Positions 26,127-36,069 are shown, numbered from the stretch's first letter. The stretch: 64,000 bases of DNA from Mesorhizobium qingshengii (GCF_900103325.1 NZ_FMXM01000017.1:90333-154332); one strand, 5' to 3'. Numbers and translations are program-made. Notes: generated by a model not told the origin, from the sequence alone.

Positions 26127-27479
26127 CTAAAGGACTTCCACTTGCGAGCCTCGCCAATCCAAGGGTTCGATGCGAATTGCACGGCTGTTTAGAATTTCGC
26201 GTACCGGCTCGATGAGGTGCTCCTGGAGACCGTCCCTTGCGGTGTCGCTAGTTACCTGAATACGCGCGGCAGGCGCGCCGTGTATCTCGGCGCCGCGACG
26301 AAGCATTCGCTCGGCGTCTACAGCCAGAATAAGCGATGCCGCTGCTGCAATGTCGGGCAATGAGACAAGCTCAAGCCGCGTGCGGCTCCGATAGAGTTCG
26401 AGGTCGGTGAAACTTGCGTGAAGTGTCCAGGCCGTTGAACATGTCTCGATCGATCGATTGAGAACGATACTCGTTCCCCAACGATTCATTGCATTGATCA
26501 AAGCGATCGAGTTTCGCCCATCGAGACCTTTCATTTCCAGCCGTTTTGGTTTCCAGAAATCGCCGTGCGGGCAAAAGTCATCTGCTGCGATACGCAAGCC
26601 TTTTGGATGTTCGGGAAACATCCTGTACGCTTCATCAGTCCAGCCTCGAAAGATATCGTAGGGCGAAAGCATGCCGGCCGCGGAAAATCCGGCAATCCAC
26701 CTGGCATCCATCGGGCGGATTAGGTTTGGTGTAAAATCTGGCATTTCAGTCGGTTGGCCCAGTCCATCTCTGCGCCCGCTTGAATCGGGATGCCATGGTT
26801 GGATCGGTTCGTCGACCTCACCGCCTCTCTCGCGGTCGTAGATCAGTCGGCAGGGTACGCCTAGCGAAATGAGGTCTGAAACGCCGTCATGAACGCCAGC
26901 AAGTAGTGGATGTCTGCGGGGCCCATAGAGAGCGCGGTTCGTAACCCAGCTCTCCTTCAACCAATTCATTTGCCAATGTCTCGGAGCATCGGGATAGGCG
27001 GACAAGAGGTCATCGAGGTGGTCTTGCATCAAGTCATAGCGACCAGCGAACTCGGGACGTCGGGTTGTCTTCAGAGCCAGATCAATATCGCCAACATTTT
27101 CCTGCCCCCGCATGACGCTGCCGAAGAGCCAAACCTCATCGACGTACGTGACGGCTTTGGGGTCACGATTGAGGGCTTCTACACTGCGGAGAAATTCATT
27201 GAGCAGTGTCTGCGCCTTTGCAATTGGCGTTCGACGTTTCGCCCTTGCATATGCGATCGCTTCACCGCTCTCGGTCACGGTGAGCCTGTCTGCTCCGATC
27301 AGCCGTCGATCAAGACACTCTTCAAACACGATTGCCCCATCGCGGCGCAACGGGAAGACCGACCTGAGGTCAATCAAGTTCCCGGGCATTCCCGTTCTCA
27401 TGAAGCCACGCAATGCTTCTTTGAAGATCGCGGGCCGGTACCCTGCGATCCGCATATCATTGTCGAAGCTGATTCCCAC
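26127..27479 (-). CDS. Nucleotidyltransferase-domain protein with N-terminal helix-turn-helix-like region
   Basis: 450 residues from a GTG at 27479 with a strong purine-rich ribosome site (AAGGGGGCAGGG); an ATG at 27455 is possible. Residues ~1-85 resemble a winged helix (ALRGFMRTG...VTESGEAIAYARAKRR). Then comes a minimal nucleotidyltransferase core: VDEVWLFGSVMRGQENVGDIDLAL, with G120-S121 and metal-binding D131 and D133 spaced as in the polymerase-beta superfamily. The remaining ~250 residues are unfamiliar and may bind a substrate. Proteins of this fold act in tRNA or antibiotic nucleotidylation and in toxin-antitoxin or antiviral systems, but no partner gene (for example HEPN) is visible beside it. 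Function unassigned. Confidence 0.72.
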   Translation of the reverse strand: MGISFDNDMRIAGYRPAIFKEALRGFMRTGMPGNLIDLRSVFPLRRDGAIVFEECLDRRLIGADRLTVTESGEAIAYARAKRRTPIAKAQTLLNEFLRSVEALNRDPKAVTYVDEVWLFGSVMRGQENVGDIDLALKTTRRPEFAGRYDLMQDHLDDLLSAYPDAPRHWQMNWLKESWVTNRALYGPRRHPLLAGVHDGVSDLISLGVPCRLIYDRERGGEVDEPIQPWHPDSSGRRDGLGQPTEMPDFTPNLIRPMDARWIAGFSAAGMLSPYDIFRGWTDEAYRMFPEHPKGLRIAADDFCPHGDFWKPKRLEMKGLDGRNSIALINAMNRWGTSIVLNRSIETCSTAWTLHASFTDLELYRSRTRLELVSLPDIAAAASLILAVDAERMLRRGAEIHGAPAARIQVTSDTARDGLQEHLIEPVREILNSRAIRIEPLDWRGSQVEVL

Positions 27480-28138
27480 CCCCTGCCCCCTTGTGGGTTG
27501 ATTTAGAAAACGGCTGAATCGACAGCCAATTCATCCTTGGCAAACTGACAGGTTTCCAACAAGTCTCATCTTGCGCTTTGAGCTGAATTCATCTTGCCGT
27601 AAGTGCCGCACGGCTGCGTTTTGATCTGTAGTCAATTCTGGTCAGAGCGAGGAGAAGGCTTGGGAAATCGCGGCCGGTCAGCGCCACTATGTAAGGTGAC
27701 GCCGGCCCTTGCGCCTGTCAGGCAAGGCCCGACAGAGCTTGATCAGCTTCGCGTAGCCGATGTCATGCCGCCGAATTCAGCGCGAAAGATCATGCAATGG
27801 ACCGATGCAGCTAGCCCGGCTGCGTCTTCCTTTTCTCCAGCCGAAATGGGAAGACCACAAGACTGCTTTGGAACTGGCAAGGCGACGCGGCAAGGTTGGT
27901 GGCCGGGCGAGGTCTTCGATAGCCTCCACGCCTGCCCTGTGACCGTCACTGGTAGCTAAACGCAGCATCCAGAAGGCGGATCACAGGTCGCGACATGAAC
28001 AACCGACCTCGTTGCGCAGAGGGCATGCCGGGCGGAATTCTCAAGCTGACTCGTTAGCCGGAGGCGGCTTGCTTCTGATTAAGATTCAACTAAAGTGTCC
28101 AGATTGACGCGGCGGTTTTTTTGACATCCCGGTATCCA
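27480..28138. other. Intergenic stretch with a repeated TTTTGATCTG motif
   Basis: About 660 bases. No gene is supportable. It contains GTTTTGATCTGTAGTCAA (27618-27635), part of a ~28-base segment closely resembling 36966-36993 upstream of the sulfatase gene and partly resembling 42687-42715. The rest shows no identifiable remnant. Confidence 0.45.
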
Positions 28139-28951
28139 ATGAAATTCTCCTGGCTTCATCGCGTTGGTACGATCGCCCTGACTTTCACCGCGGGTTTCTG
28201 CGGTCTTGCGGTAGCCCAGGAAGCGAGTGAGGATCTGGCCAAGAAGATCTCGAACCCCATCGCTTCGCTGATCAGCGTACCGTTCCAGTTCAACTATGAC
28301 AGCGGTTACGGCCCGAACGACGGCTACAAGGCCTTTGTCAACATCCAGGCCGTTATCCCCGTCTCGCTCAATGACAATTGGAACGTCATCTCTCGCACCA
28401 TCTTGCCTGTGGTCTGGCAGCACGATATAGCCGGCCCCTCCGGCGATCAGTCCGGTCTCAGCGATCTCAACCAGAGCTTTTTCTTCTCGCCCAAGAAACC
28501 CAGCGAAAACGGCATCATCTGGGGTGTCGGTCCGGTATTCCTGATTCCGACGGCAACCGACGACCTGCTTGGCGGCAAAAAGTGGGGAGCAGGTCCGACC
28601 GCCGTGGCACTGAAGCAGATCGGCCCATGGACAGTTGGCATTCTTGCTAACCACATCTGGTCGTTCGCTGGCGACAGCGAGCGCGCCGACATCAATTCCA
28701 CCTTCCTGCAGCCATTCCTCTCCTACACAACCAAGGATGCTTGGACTTTCGGAATCAACACCGAGAGCTCCTACAATTGGATCGCGCATCAATGGTCGGT
28801 GCCGATCAATCTCACGGTTGCCAAGCTTGTCGTCATCGACAAGCAGCCGGTGAGCCTCGGCGCGGGCTTGCGCTACTGGGCCGCGAGCCCGGACAGCGGG
28901 CCTGACGGGCTCGGCTTTCGCGCGAGCCTGACGCTGCTCTTTCCCAAATAG
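28139..28951 (+). CDS. Outer-membrane transporter-like protein (PF13557 type)
   Basis: 270 residues from ATG 28139 (a TTG at 28121 is less likely). A signal peptide (VGTIALTFTAGFCGLAVAQ) is followed by alternating beta strands: LISVPFQFNYDSGYG, GYKAFVNIQAVIPVSL, WNVISRTILPVV, GPVFLIPTATD, AGPTAVALKQIGPWTVGILANHIWSF, and a final strand LTLLFPK. This matches the MetA-pathway/phenol-type outer-membrane transporter family, believed to admit hydrophobic or aromatic substrates. It is monocistronic, near the sulfur-ester genes, but no substrate can be assigned. Confidence 0.78.
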   Translation: MKFSWLHRVGTIALTFTAGFCGLAVAQEASEDLAKKISNPIASLISVPFQFNYDSGYGPNDGYKAFVNIQAVIPVSLNDNWNVISRTILPVVWQHDIAGPSGDQSGLSDLNQSFFFSPKKPSENGIIWGVGPVFLIPTATDDLLGGKKWGAGPTAVALKQIGPWTVGILANHIWSFAGDSERADINSTFLQPFLSYTTKDAWTFGINTESSYNWIAHQWSVPINLTVAKLVVIDKQPVSLGAGLRYWAASPDSGPDGLGFRASLTLLFPK

Positions 28952-29298
28952 CCACAAGAACCGCAGACCAGAGTCAAGTTCAACAAGGTGTAGTGAGGCC
29001 GTAAAGGGGCGAGCTCAATTCCTGGGCGGGTCGCCCACCTACGAAGTTGGTGGCAGCCGAAGATTGGGAACAATGTGTAACTGTCGCTGAAGCCCGCTGC
29101 GCCGGGCGTAGGACGACTATCCAGCAAGAGCTCTTTTGGCATAATGTTTGCGAGGCTCGGAGTCCGGGGCCTGATTATCCTTAATCGCGTTCGGTCAAGC
29201 CCGTTGTGGTATCTAGCCCGATCGATTGGCCGGTGCAGTCTTTGGGCACTCCAATTTTCCCAGCGCTAGATTCGGCCGGCCTTTTTTGCTAGCGAGAC
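28952..29298. other. Stretch without a supportable gene
   Basis: 347 bases between the transporter and the sulfotransferase. GGCCGGCC followed by six T residues near 29273-29288 hints at a termination signal but cannot form a proper looped stem. Confidence 0.35.
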
Positions 29299-30954
29299 AT
29301 GATGAGCACTCGACTGCCGCCTGCCTGGTCCAAGCATCTCAAGGTTCAATCCGGGCCAAAAATCACGCCGCCAAAAGCAATGCCTTTGCCGCGCGCGCAA
29401 GCCGATGATGTGTTGCTGAGACAGGCTCTTGAACTCCAGAAAGCGGAGCGGCTTCCGGAAGCTGAGGAGCTATGCCATCGCGTTCTCGCACGCTCGCCAA
29501 ACCACGCCCTGGCTTTGTATATTCTCGGCACGCTTGGGCTTGGCTTCGACGATGAATTGGCCATTAATTATTTTGCCCGCGCTGCCGCACGGGAGCCCAA
29601 CAACCCATTCTACCAGCTGAGTTTGGGCGAAGCCTGCCTGAAGGTCGGCGACTACCCCCCGGCGATCAAACATCTGCAGCGCGCCTGCGAATTGAAGCCT
29701 GATCTGGTAGAGGCCCTCTGTGGCTTGGCACAGGCCTATGCCAAGTTTGACAAGGCCGACATGGCATTGCCTCTCTTCGAGAGGGCACTGGAGATCAATC
29801 GCGATCATTCGCAAGCCCGGATTGGCTTGGCGGATACATTTATCAACCTCGGACGGATGGACGAGGCAGCAATCTGTCTAAAGGAAGCCATCGCCCGGCG
29901 TATGAACGTGCCTGGAGCCTACCACTCTCTTGTGAATAGTCGAAAATTTTCCACCGAGCCGCCCGAACTCAAGTCCATCCTGGACGAACTTGGCAAACCG
30001 GCGATTTCCGCCGACGAGTCGTACGGGTTTCATCTGGCGGCAGGCAAGGTTTTGAACGACCTTGGCCGTTATGACGAGGCGATGGATCATTTTCTCAAGG
30101 CCAAGACACTGAAGGCCCGTGATTTTGACATGGATTCCCATCGCAAGCGGGTCGATTCCCTGATCAGGCTATTCGATGCAGACTTTCTGGCAGCCAAAGC
30201 GGGGTATGGTAACCCGTCCGAAGCGCCCGTCTTTGTCCTCGGGATGCCGCGCTCGGGCACCACCCTGACTGAGCAAATCTGCTCAAGCCATCCAGACGTT
30301 CACGGGGCGGGAGAGCTCACGAAAATGGGGCGAATAGCGGCCTCGCTCGGTTTGAAGCTGAAGCCGGGACAATCTTTTGGAGAGTCAGTACGATCGATGA
30401 CGATCCAGAAATCGCATGCGCTGGCTGAGGACTATCTATCCTACTTGCGTCTTTATTCGGCTACCGCGCCACGCATTATCGACAAAATGCCTCATAATTT
30501 CGAGCTTATCGGTCTCATAGCTATCCTTTTCCCGAACGCGCGATTTATTCATTGCAGGCGCGATGCAATCGACAATTGTCTTTCTTGCTTCTTTTCAAAC
30601 CTTCAAGAAGGCCACAGCTACAGTTACGACCTTAGGACTCTGGGGCTGGCCTATCGTGAGTATGATCGGCTCATGCGCCATTGGCAGACGATACTCCCGG
30701 GAAGAATTTTCGAGAATCGCTATGAAGACCTCATTTCGGACCAGGAAGGGCAATCGCGTCGCCTCATAGATCACCTTGGCTTGACCTGGGACGATGCCTG
30801 TCTTCGCTTTTTCAACAAGGCTGGGTCGGTCAGAACGATCAGCCGCTGGCAAGTTCGCCAGCCGATCTACAAATCGTCTGTTAAGCGCTGGAAAAACTAC
30901 GAAAGCAAGATCCCGCCATTGATCGAAGCCTTGGGCGATCTGGCTGAACGTTGA
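29299..30954 (+). CDS. TPR-repeat sulfotransferase
   Basis: 551 residues (ATG 29299 or 29302). The N-terminal ~270 residues contain five to six tetratricopeptide repeats (NHALALYILGTLGL, PNNPFYQLSLGEACLKVGDY, PDLVEALCGLAQAYAKFDKA, HSQARIGLADTFINLGRMDEA, DESYGFHLAAGKVLNDLGRYDEA). The C-terminal sulfotransferase domain has the 5'-phosphosulfate loop GMPRSGTT (315-322) and the 3'-phosphate motif RFIHCRRDAIDNC (415-427), ending VRTISRWQVRQPIYKSSVKRW. The enzyme would transfer sulfuryl groups from PAPS to an unknown acceptor, perhaps a polysaccharide, lipid or protein bound by the TPRs. No signal peptide; cytoplasmic. It precedes two sulfatase units that would do the reverse chemistry. Confidence 0.9.
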   Translation: MMSTRLPPAWSKHLKVQSGPKITPPKAMPLPRAQADDVLLRQALELQKAERLPEAEELCHRVLARSPNHALALYILGTLGLGFDDELAINYFARAAAREPNNPFYQLSLGEACLKVGDYPPAIKHLQRACELKPDLVEALCGLAQAYAKFDKADMALPLFERALEINRDHSQARIGLADTFINLGRMDEAAICLKEAIARRMNVPGAYHSLVNSRKFSTEPPELKSILDELGKPAISADESYGFHLAAGKVLNDLGRYDEAMDHFLKAKTLKARDFDMDSHRKRVDSLIRLFDADFLAAKAGYGNPSEAPVFVLGMPRSGTTLTEQICSSHPDVHGAGELTKMGRIAASLGLKLKPGQSFGESVRSMTIQKSHALAEDYLSYLRLYSATAPRIIDKMPHNFELIGLIAILFPNARFIHCRRDAIDNCLSCFFSNLQEGHSYSYDLRTLGLAYREYDRLMRHWQTILPGRIFENRYEDLISDQEGQSRRLIDHLGLTWDDACLRFFNKAGSVRTISRWQVRQPIYKSSVKRWKNYESKIPPLIEALGDLAER

Positions 30955-31229
30955 ACAGATGCGCTTCCTGCCGCGTGCACCGATCTCGGACTGCGTCCCA
31001 ACGTAGGCGGCCCTGACAGAGGCCGAACACCAGCGGCTATGCCAGCGAACAATTTTCTGGCGGCGCCGCGCAGTTCACCTGACATCGCCGCGGTCAGCGT
31101 CGAAACGCATGTGCACGCGCCTTGCCCTGATCCGGCCTCCGAGTTGGAAAGCTTTCGCCAACGAAGCGGGCCGCCACGTCGCGGCGGCCGGCGCCCCCAC
31201 AGCCCAAAGCCCTGGTACCATATGCCACG

Positions 31230-31257
31230 AAAAAACCCGGCGGTCGCCCGCCGGGTT
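31230..31257 (-). terminator. Rho-independent terminator of the porin gene
   Basis: On the minus strand a perfect 10-bp stem (AACCCGGCGG / CCGCCGGGTT) with a 4-base loop is followed by six U residues, 24 bases after the porin stop. Confidence 0.9.
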
Positions 31258-31281
31258 TCGATTTCAGTCAGACGTAGCTGA

Positions 31282-32445
31282 TTAGAACGAGCGCTGGAAG
31301 CGGAGCATACCGCCGATGCTGCTCTTCTTGTCGGCATTCGTCCAGTTGGAGAAGTCGGCGTCGTCGAACTTGCCTGCATTGAGGTAGTCGACTTCGGCCG
31401 TGACCGTGAAGCCGGGGACGATGTCGTAAGCGACGTTCGCGGCAACGCCGAGATTCTTCCATTCGTCATACGAGATCTGGGCGTTGAACGAGGTCTTCTC
31501 GTTGAACTTGTAGGTGCCACCGCCCCACACTGCCCAGTTGCCGCCCCACTGCTTGTAGAAGCCGCGGCCGCCGGCCGGGATTGCCCAGGTCGCGTCGTTG
31601 AGGTTGCCGTCGGAGCCGTAGCCACCCATGACCCACAGAGACAGGGCGCTGGAGACGTTCACGTCCAAGCGGACCTTGCCAGCCACTTCTTCATAGTTGC
31701 TGTCATAAGCAACGACGCCGGTGATGGCGCCCCAGCCCTGCGTCCACTTCACGCCGCCGACGACATGCGGAACATAGCTGTCGATCGTGCCGACGACGCC
31801 CGCGCCTTCTTCGAGAGAGACCACGGCCGAGAAGCCGTTGCCCGCGTCGAAGTAGTACTGGACGACGTTGGTGTCGAAATCGCCGTAGGGGACGAGCGTA
31901 TCCTGGATGACGTTGCCGGCGTAGCCGATGAACGTATCGAAGGCGGATTCGTCCTTACCGACGCGCAGGCCACCGAGCTGGATCCAGGCGAAATTCAGCG
32001 AGACACCCTTGTTGCCGGCAGGATTGCCCAGGAGATCGCCGCCGGTGGTGCTGGCGCCGTAGGCGTTGCGGTTGCCGAAATTGAAGCGGGTTTCGGTGTA
32101 GGTCTTCAAGGTGCCGAGTTCCGTTTCCTGGCCGGTCCAGGTCTTCAGCGTGAAGCGGGCGTTCTTGTACCAGGTTGAGTGCTCGGTGCCGTCCTCATGG
32201 TCAAAGGACTTCGCGCCGTCATACGAGCCAACATCGCCCAGGCCGATGTCATAACGGACGTAGCCGCCGATGCGCAGGCAGGTTTCGGTGCCGGGGATGT
32301 AGAAGTAGCCAGCGCCGTAGACGTCGCAGATCTTGACGTATTCAGCGGGTTCCGGCTCGGCAACCACGACGGCGTCGGCGGCGCGCGCACCGGAAACTGC
32401 GATCAGGGCCGCAGCGGAGCCGAGAAGAAGGCTCTTGATGTTCAT
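31282..32445 (-). CDS. Rhizobial (Omp2b-type) porin
   Basis: 387 residues from ATG 32445, preceded by GGAGGTCAGAAA; the 6-residue longer frame is rejected. Signal peptide KSLLLGSAAALIAVSGARAA; then the family hallmark AEYVKICDVYGAGYFYIPGTETCLRIGGYVRYD with its paired cysteines, about sixteen beta strands, and a terminal strand IGGMLRFQRSF ending in Phe. It belongs to the alphaproteobacterial porin family (PF02530), forming trimeric general diffusion pores. A strong terminator follows and a long upstream region precedes it, indicating a separately controlled, well-expressed gene. Confidence 0.95.
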   Translation of the reverse strand: MNIKSLLLGSAAALIAVSGARAADAVVVAEPEPAEYVKICDVYGAGYFYIPGTETCLRIGGYVRYDIGLGDVGSYDGAKSFDHEDGTEHSTWYKNARFTLKTWTGQETELGTLKTYTETRFNFGNRNAYGASTTGGDLLGNPAGNKGVSLNFAWIQLGGLRVGKDESAFDTFIGYAGNVIQDTLVPYGDFDTNVVQYYFDAGNGFSAVVSLEEGAGVVGTIDSYVPHVVGGVKWTQGWGAITGVVAYDSNYEEVAGKVRLDVNVSSALSLWVMGGYGSDGNLNDATWAIPAGGRGFYKQWGGNWAVWGGGTYKFNEKTSFNAQISYDEWKNLGVAANVAYDIVPGFTVTAEVDYLNAGKFDDADFSNWTNADKKSSIGGMLRFQRSF

Positions 32446-33504
32446 TTTCTGACCTCCAGTCAAAAGTTAAAAAACGGGTCTGGGTATTCTTTGCTGAAGG
32501 ACAGCGTTCCCTGCCCCATCCCCACTACCGAAAAAGATGCGCACCGCGCCGCTCCTTCGAAATCGACATTACCCATGGGGCGGCGGTGTTCAACCACGAT
32601 CGTACCCGCAATGCCTGGATCCCTGCGCTATCCCAGGGCTGTGTTGCAGAAACGTCACGATTTGGCCTCACTCCGAAAGTTCTCATTAACCATTGGCCCT
32701 CTGCAGCTCCTTGCAATCCTGGCGAATCCGGCGACGGGCCGCCGGAATTGCGGCGATGGTCCCGAGTCGTCGGCCAGGGAATTGCCGCAGAAACGCCGCA
32801 TGGCGAAAGCGTCTAATCAGCAGAAGCCGGCTTCCTAAACCATTGGCCTCGGTGTCGCGAACATGCCGGCAATTCCCTACCAGCGGCGAGGAAGAGGTGG
32901 GCGGAATTCGAATGTGGCTTGGGCATCAGCCGCGTATGACCATCTACTATGCGCCAGCCGACCGATCCGCACCAATCGGAGACATCCGCTGAAATGGATC
33001 GGCAAGCGACGATCAAACCCCTTTTGTTTTTGCTATTTTTGCGCAACACGGGAGACGAAGAGCGATCCGTCCGACAGCGAGGGCATAGCCGCCGGCCGCT
33101 GTGAAAAAGGCCACCAGGAAGGCCCCAAAGGCCAATGGTCCTACCGATCTTGCTCGCTTTACCTTAGCAGGACCTGACGCTCGGCACTGAAGAAGGCACC
33201 GCTGCTGCGGGGACAGGCTGTCTGTCCCAGGGCGACGCTTGCCTGCACCGAAACCTCGGGCGAATTGCATGAAGGCGGATGAAGCCTAAGAGGTTATCTG
33301 GTAAAGTAGCTTCGGCCAGACCAGTCTCCTGACAGCCAAGGGTGCATTCCTTGTGGACACTCAATCCTCCGGTTAGTGGAAAATCTTGCCGGCCCGCTGG
33401 TCTTGATGCTGATTGGCTGAGGAGTGGCTGCGGAAACAAGCAAATCCGCATATTCGAGACATCGGCATCATTCAGTTGGTAGCGGTTCAAGGCAGGCAGT
33501 TGAC
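32446..33504. other. Long intergenic region between porin and antitoxin-like gene
   Basis: About 1,060 bases. It includes the porin promoter region, where I cannot single out a promoter with confidence. Frames on both strands are short and lack recognisable domains or ribosome sites. Confidence 0.4.
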
Positions 33505-34203
33505 GTGACCACAAGACGACGTTTCTCGCGCAGGGGCAACATTGTTAAGCAGTCCAACCGGCAGTTGCTGGAAGATTCACTGGCCGCTGCCGTGACAAGG
33601 CTGATTAGTGAACACGACCCGACGATCGGAAAGCCGGCGCTTAGGATCGCGGCAAAATTGGCTGCGTTCATAGCATCCAGTGTTGCGGTCCAAACGCAGT
33701 CTGTTCAGCGCGCCCTGCCAACGGTCGAGGATAACCTTGAGCCTCTCGCTCGGGCACTCATGGTTCAGCTTGTTGAACAGGCGCAAGGACGTTTCGATCC
33801 TCGATTGAGCCGCTTCAAGGCGGTGCCTCCTCCGGCTCCATCGCAGTACCCGATCAGTCTGCCAGCTGATTGGGCTGGGCCGGTAGCCGGTCCCACAGTG
33901 ATAGAGAGACACTTTGGAATACCGAGGTCTACACTCTTCCGCTGGCAAAAACGCGACGAGGCCATTGCACTTAAGACGGGCAGCAGCAGATTTGTTTTCC
34001 CCTTGAAGCAGTTCGTTGATGCTCGACCCGCTGACGGGATAGCAGCGTTGATAGCGGTCTTTGGCGACCATCGGTCCACGTGGCAATGGCTGATGTCACC
34101 GAACGAAAAATTTGCTGCAACTCCGCCAATCGATGCCCTTCTGAGGGGCAAGGTTGCTGATGTGGTCGCCGCAGCGGGCCTTGCTTCGGAGCACGGCGCT
34201 TAG
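33505..34203 (+). CDS. Orphan MbcA/ParS/Xre-type antitoxin-like protein
   Basis: 232 residues from GTG 33505 with AAGGCAGG upstream; a GTG at 33424 would add 27 residues. The C-terminus GDHRSTWQWLMSPNEKFAATPPIDALLRGKVADVV matches the DUF2384 toxin-binding domain of Xre/MbcA/ParS antitoxins (WLxxPNxxL...TPxxLL). A preceding segment, VIERHFGIPRSTLFRWQKR (~150-170), looks like a DNA-binding helix-turn-helix. The N-terminal half has no assignment. These antitoxins normally pair with an adjacent RES-domain toxin; none is seen on either side, and an IS66 element begins 112 bases downstream, which may have separated or replaced a partner. Confidence 0.65.
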   Translation: MTTRRRFSRRGNIVKQSNRQLLEDSLAAAVTRLISEHDPTIGKPALRIAAKLAAFIASSVAVQTQSVQRALPTVEDNLEPLARALMVQLVEQAQGRFDPRLSRFKAVPPPAPSQYPISLPADWAGPVAGPTVIERHFGIPRSTLFRWQKRDEAIALKTGSSRFVFPLKQFVDARPADGIAALIAVFGDHRSTWQWLMSPNEKFAATPPIDALLRGKVADVVAAAGLASEHGA

Positions 34204-34307
34204 AGCGTCTGGCGCCAGCCTAGCGCGTCGTCCGGCGCTCCGCGATCTGCATAGGCTCGTTGCCGCCAGGATGTGCCTAACCTCCGCTGAAAAACCTGTT
34301 CGTCGCA

Positions 34308-34315
34308 TTGCTCAG
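34308..34315. repeat. IS66 target-site duplication, left copy
   Basis: ATTGCTCA, identical to 36946-36953 and directly abutting the element end. Confidence 0.85.
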
Positions 34316-34327
34316 TAACCGCTGTTC

Positions 34328-34575
34328 TCAGGCCACGGCCTTGAGTGGCGCGGGGGCGTAGGCCTAGGGCAGCAGGTCGTCGAGCTGGCTTTGCGGATGG
34401 CCTGCAACGATGCGGGTGATGACGTCAGCGAGGTAGGCATACGGGTCGACGCCGTTGAGCTTGCAGGTCTCGATCAGCGAGGCGACGGTCGCCCAGTGCA
34501 CTCCACCGCCGTCGGAACCGGCGAAGAGCGCGTTCTTCCGATTGAGGGCCATCACCCGTTCATTGTGCCCATGTC
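34328..34575 (-). pseudogene. tnpC: IS66 tnpC, 3' fragment
   Basis: Reads ALNRKNALFAGSDGGG...SLIETCKLNGVDPYAYLADVITRI...LDDLLP, the C-terminus of IS66 transposases. A TAG replaces the expected Trp codon after LLP, and the original tail (AYAPAPLKAVA) continues beyond it to the old stop at 34328-34330. Confidence 0.85.
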
Positions 34576-34864
34576 GGGGACGAACTGGAAGTTCATTATC
34601 GCTGGCATCCATATTTTGGCCGAAAGGTCAGCGTGCGGCGTGTGGAGCAGCGGGTAACTGGGCAGTTTCTCAAGGTGCAATCCCCATCGGGCATTGTCGT
34701 ATCGATTCCAGGCTGGATGGTGGATTCAGCCGCTTGCGCGGGCATGACATTTGGCCCGCCACAGGTTGATCTCACGGCCTTGTCTGATCTGAAGAGGCTG
34801 GTCATGCCGGTCGCTGTTTCCACAAACTTCCCAAGCGAGAATGGAATCGCACGGGAGAAAGTCG

Positions 34865-35044
34865 ATGAAACAGCACAACGTGCCTGCACCGACCTCGGGC
34901 AGGCAGATGAGCCTGATATTCGAACCCCACAGGCTGGAGGGGATGAACGAAGTGGAGCGGGCGAAGGCCTTGCTGACGCTCGCTCAAATCCTCATGCAGG
35001 CCGCCGGTCTGATCGTCGAGGAGCTCGATGATGACCAGCACTGA
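34865..35044 (+). CDS. Small companion protein of a serine recombinase
   Basis: 59 residues: KQHNVPAPTSGRQMSLIFEP, then ERAKALLTLAQILMQAAGLIVEELDDDQH. Short acidic-ended proteins of this form precede large serine-recombinase genes in rhizobial mobile DNA, with the same overlap seen here (stop 35042-35044, recombinase ATG 35028). Role unknown; possibly a recombination directionality or regulatory factor. It lies inside the IS66 element. Confidence 0.6.
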   Translation: MKQHNVPAPTSGRQMSLIFEPHRLEGMNEVERAKALLTLAQILMQAAGLIVEELDDDQH

Positions 35045-35522
35045 TCTGATCCCAACTGCGCTCTTGAAGCGCAAGGCCGTCGTCTATGTACGCCAGTCGA
35101 CGCAGTCCCAGGTCATGACCAACCTGGAGAGCCAGCGACGGCAATATGATCTGGTCGACATTGCGCGACAGCGCGGCTTCGCCGATATCGAAGTCATCGA
35201 CGACGATCTCGGCCGATCAGCAAGCGGAACAGTGGCGCGCCCCGGCTTCGATCGGCTGGTTGCATGGTTGTGCGCGGGCAAGATCGGCGCCGTATTGTGC
35301 CTGGACGCATCGAGGCTCGCACGCAATGGGCGGGACTGGCATCATCTGCTCGAGTTGTGTGGACTTGTCGAAGCCCGAGTCATCGACCACGATGGCGTCT
35401 ACAACCCCTGCCTGCCTGTCGCGCGTAGATTTGAGACTGGCGGTAGAGCGGAAGGTGGTCGGCGTACTTGCCGACCAGCACATGGGCGACGGTCGCTTCG
35501 GTCGGGATGCCGCCTTCGATGA
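35028..35522 (+). pseudogene. Serine recombinase, N-terminal catalytic fragment
   Basis: The frame begins ALLKRKAVVYVRQSTQSQV, with the catalytic serine in the YVRQST context, and continues through LESQRRQYDLVDIARQRGF, DDLGRSASGTVARPGFDRL and LCLDASRLARNGRDWHHLLELCGL to VIDHDGVYNPCLP near 35410. From there it enters antisense tnpC sequence and becomes meaningless, ending at 35522. The recombinase and zinc-ribbon regions of the ~600-700-residue parent are missing, so it should be inactive. Confidence 0.85.
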
Positions 35523-36012
35523 GACGCGATGGAGCCGGCGTCTGTACCACGACCTCCTCGCAGCTCCGGCAGGCATACTTCGGCCGGCGCGTGGCGATCA
35601 CGCGGAACTGGGCCGGCACGATGTCGAGGCGCTCGGAACGATCCTCGCCCATGACGTGCAGCATTCCCTTGCAGCACGGGCAGACCTTGTCGGGGATGTC
35701 GATGACCTGCTCGATACGCGGCAGGTGCGCGGGCAGTGAACCGCGGTTGGCGCGGCGCTTCCTGGCGCGAGCCTCGCGCTTAGCAGGATCGGCGGCGTCC
35801 TCTGCGGCGAAGCCTTCGGCCTCAACCTGCTCTATCTCTTCCAGACCCAGCAGCAGTTGGTCGATGGGCAGGCTCTCTGCCCTGCGGCCGAAGCGGTGAC
35901 GCTGCAGCTCCTTGATGATCTGGCGCAACCTCTCGTTCTCGGCGCGCTCCGCCGCGAGCATCGCCTGAAGCGCGATCGGATCGTTGGTCAGCAGGTCGGC
36001 CGGGCCGTTCAC
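35415..36012 (-). pseudogene. tnpC: IS66 tnpC, 5' fragment
   Basis: Starts with a coiled coil (LAAERAENERLRQIIKELQRHRFGRRAE), followed by the IS66 zinc-finger region (CPCCKGMLHVMGED, KYACRSCEEVVVQTPAP) and GKYADHLPLYRQSQIYARQ. Homology ends at about 35415, before the DDE catalytic core. Confidence 0.88.
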
Positions 36013-36069
36013 AAAGCCGATTCAATCATGCATTCCAATGCTTTGCCAGCGCCTTGGCCATCCGTTGAA

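Noticed and set aside
29270..29290. Terminator at GGCCGGCC followed by six T
   Set aside because: The 8-base palindrome has no loop and cannot form a stable hairpin by itself.
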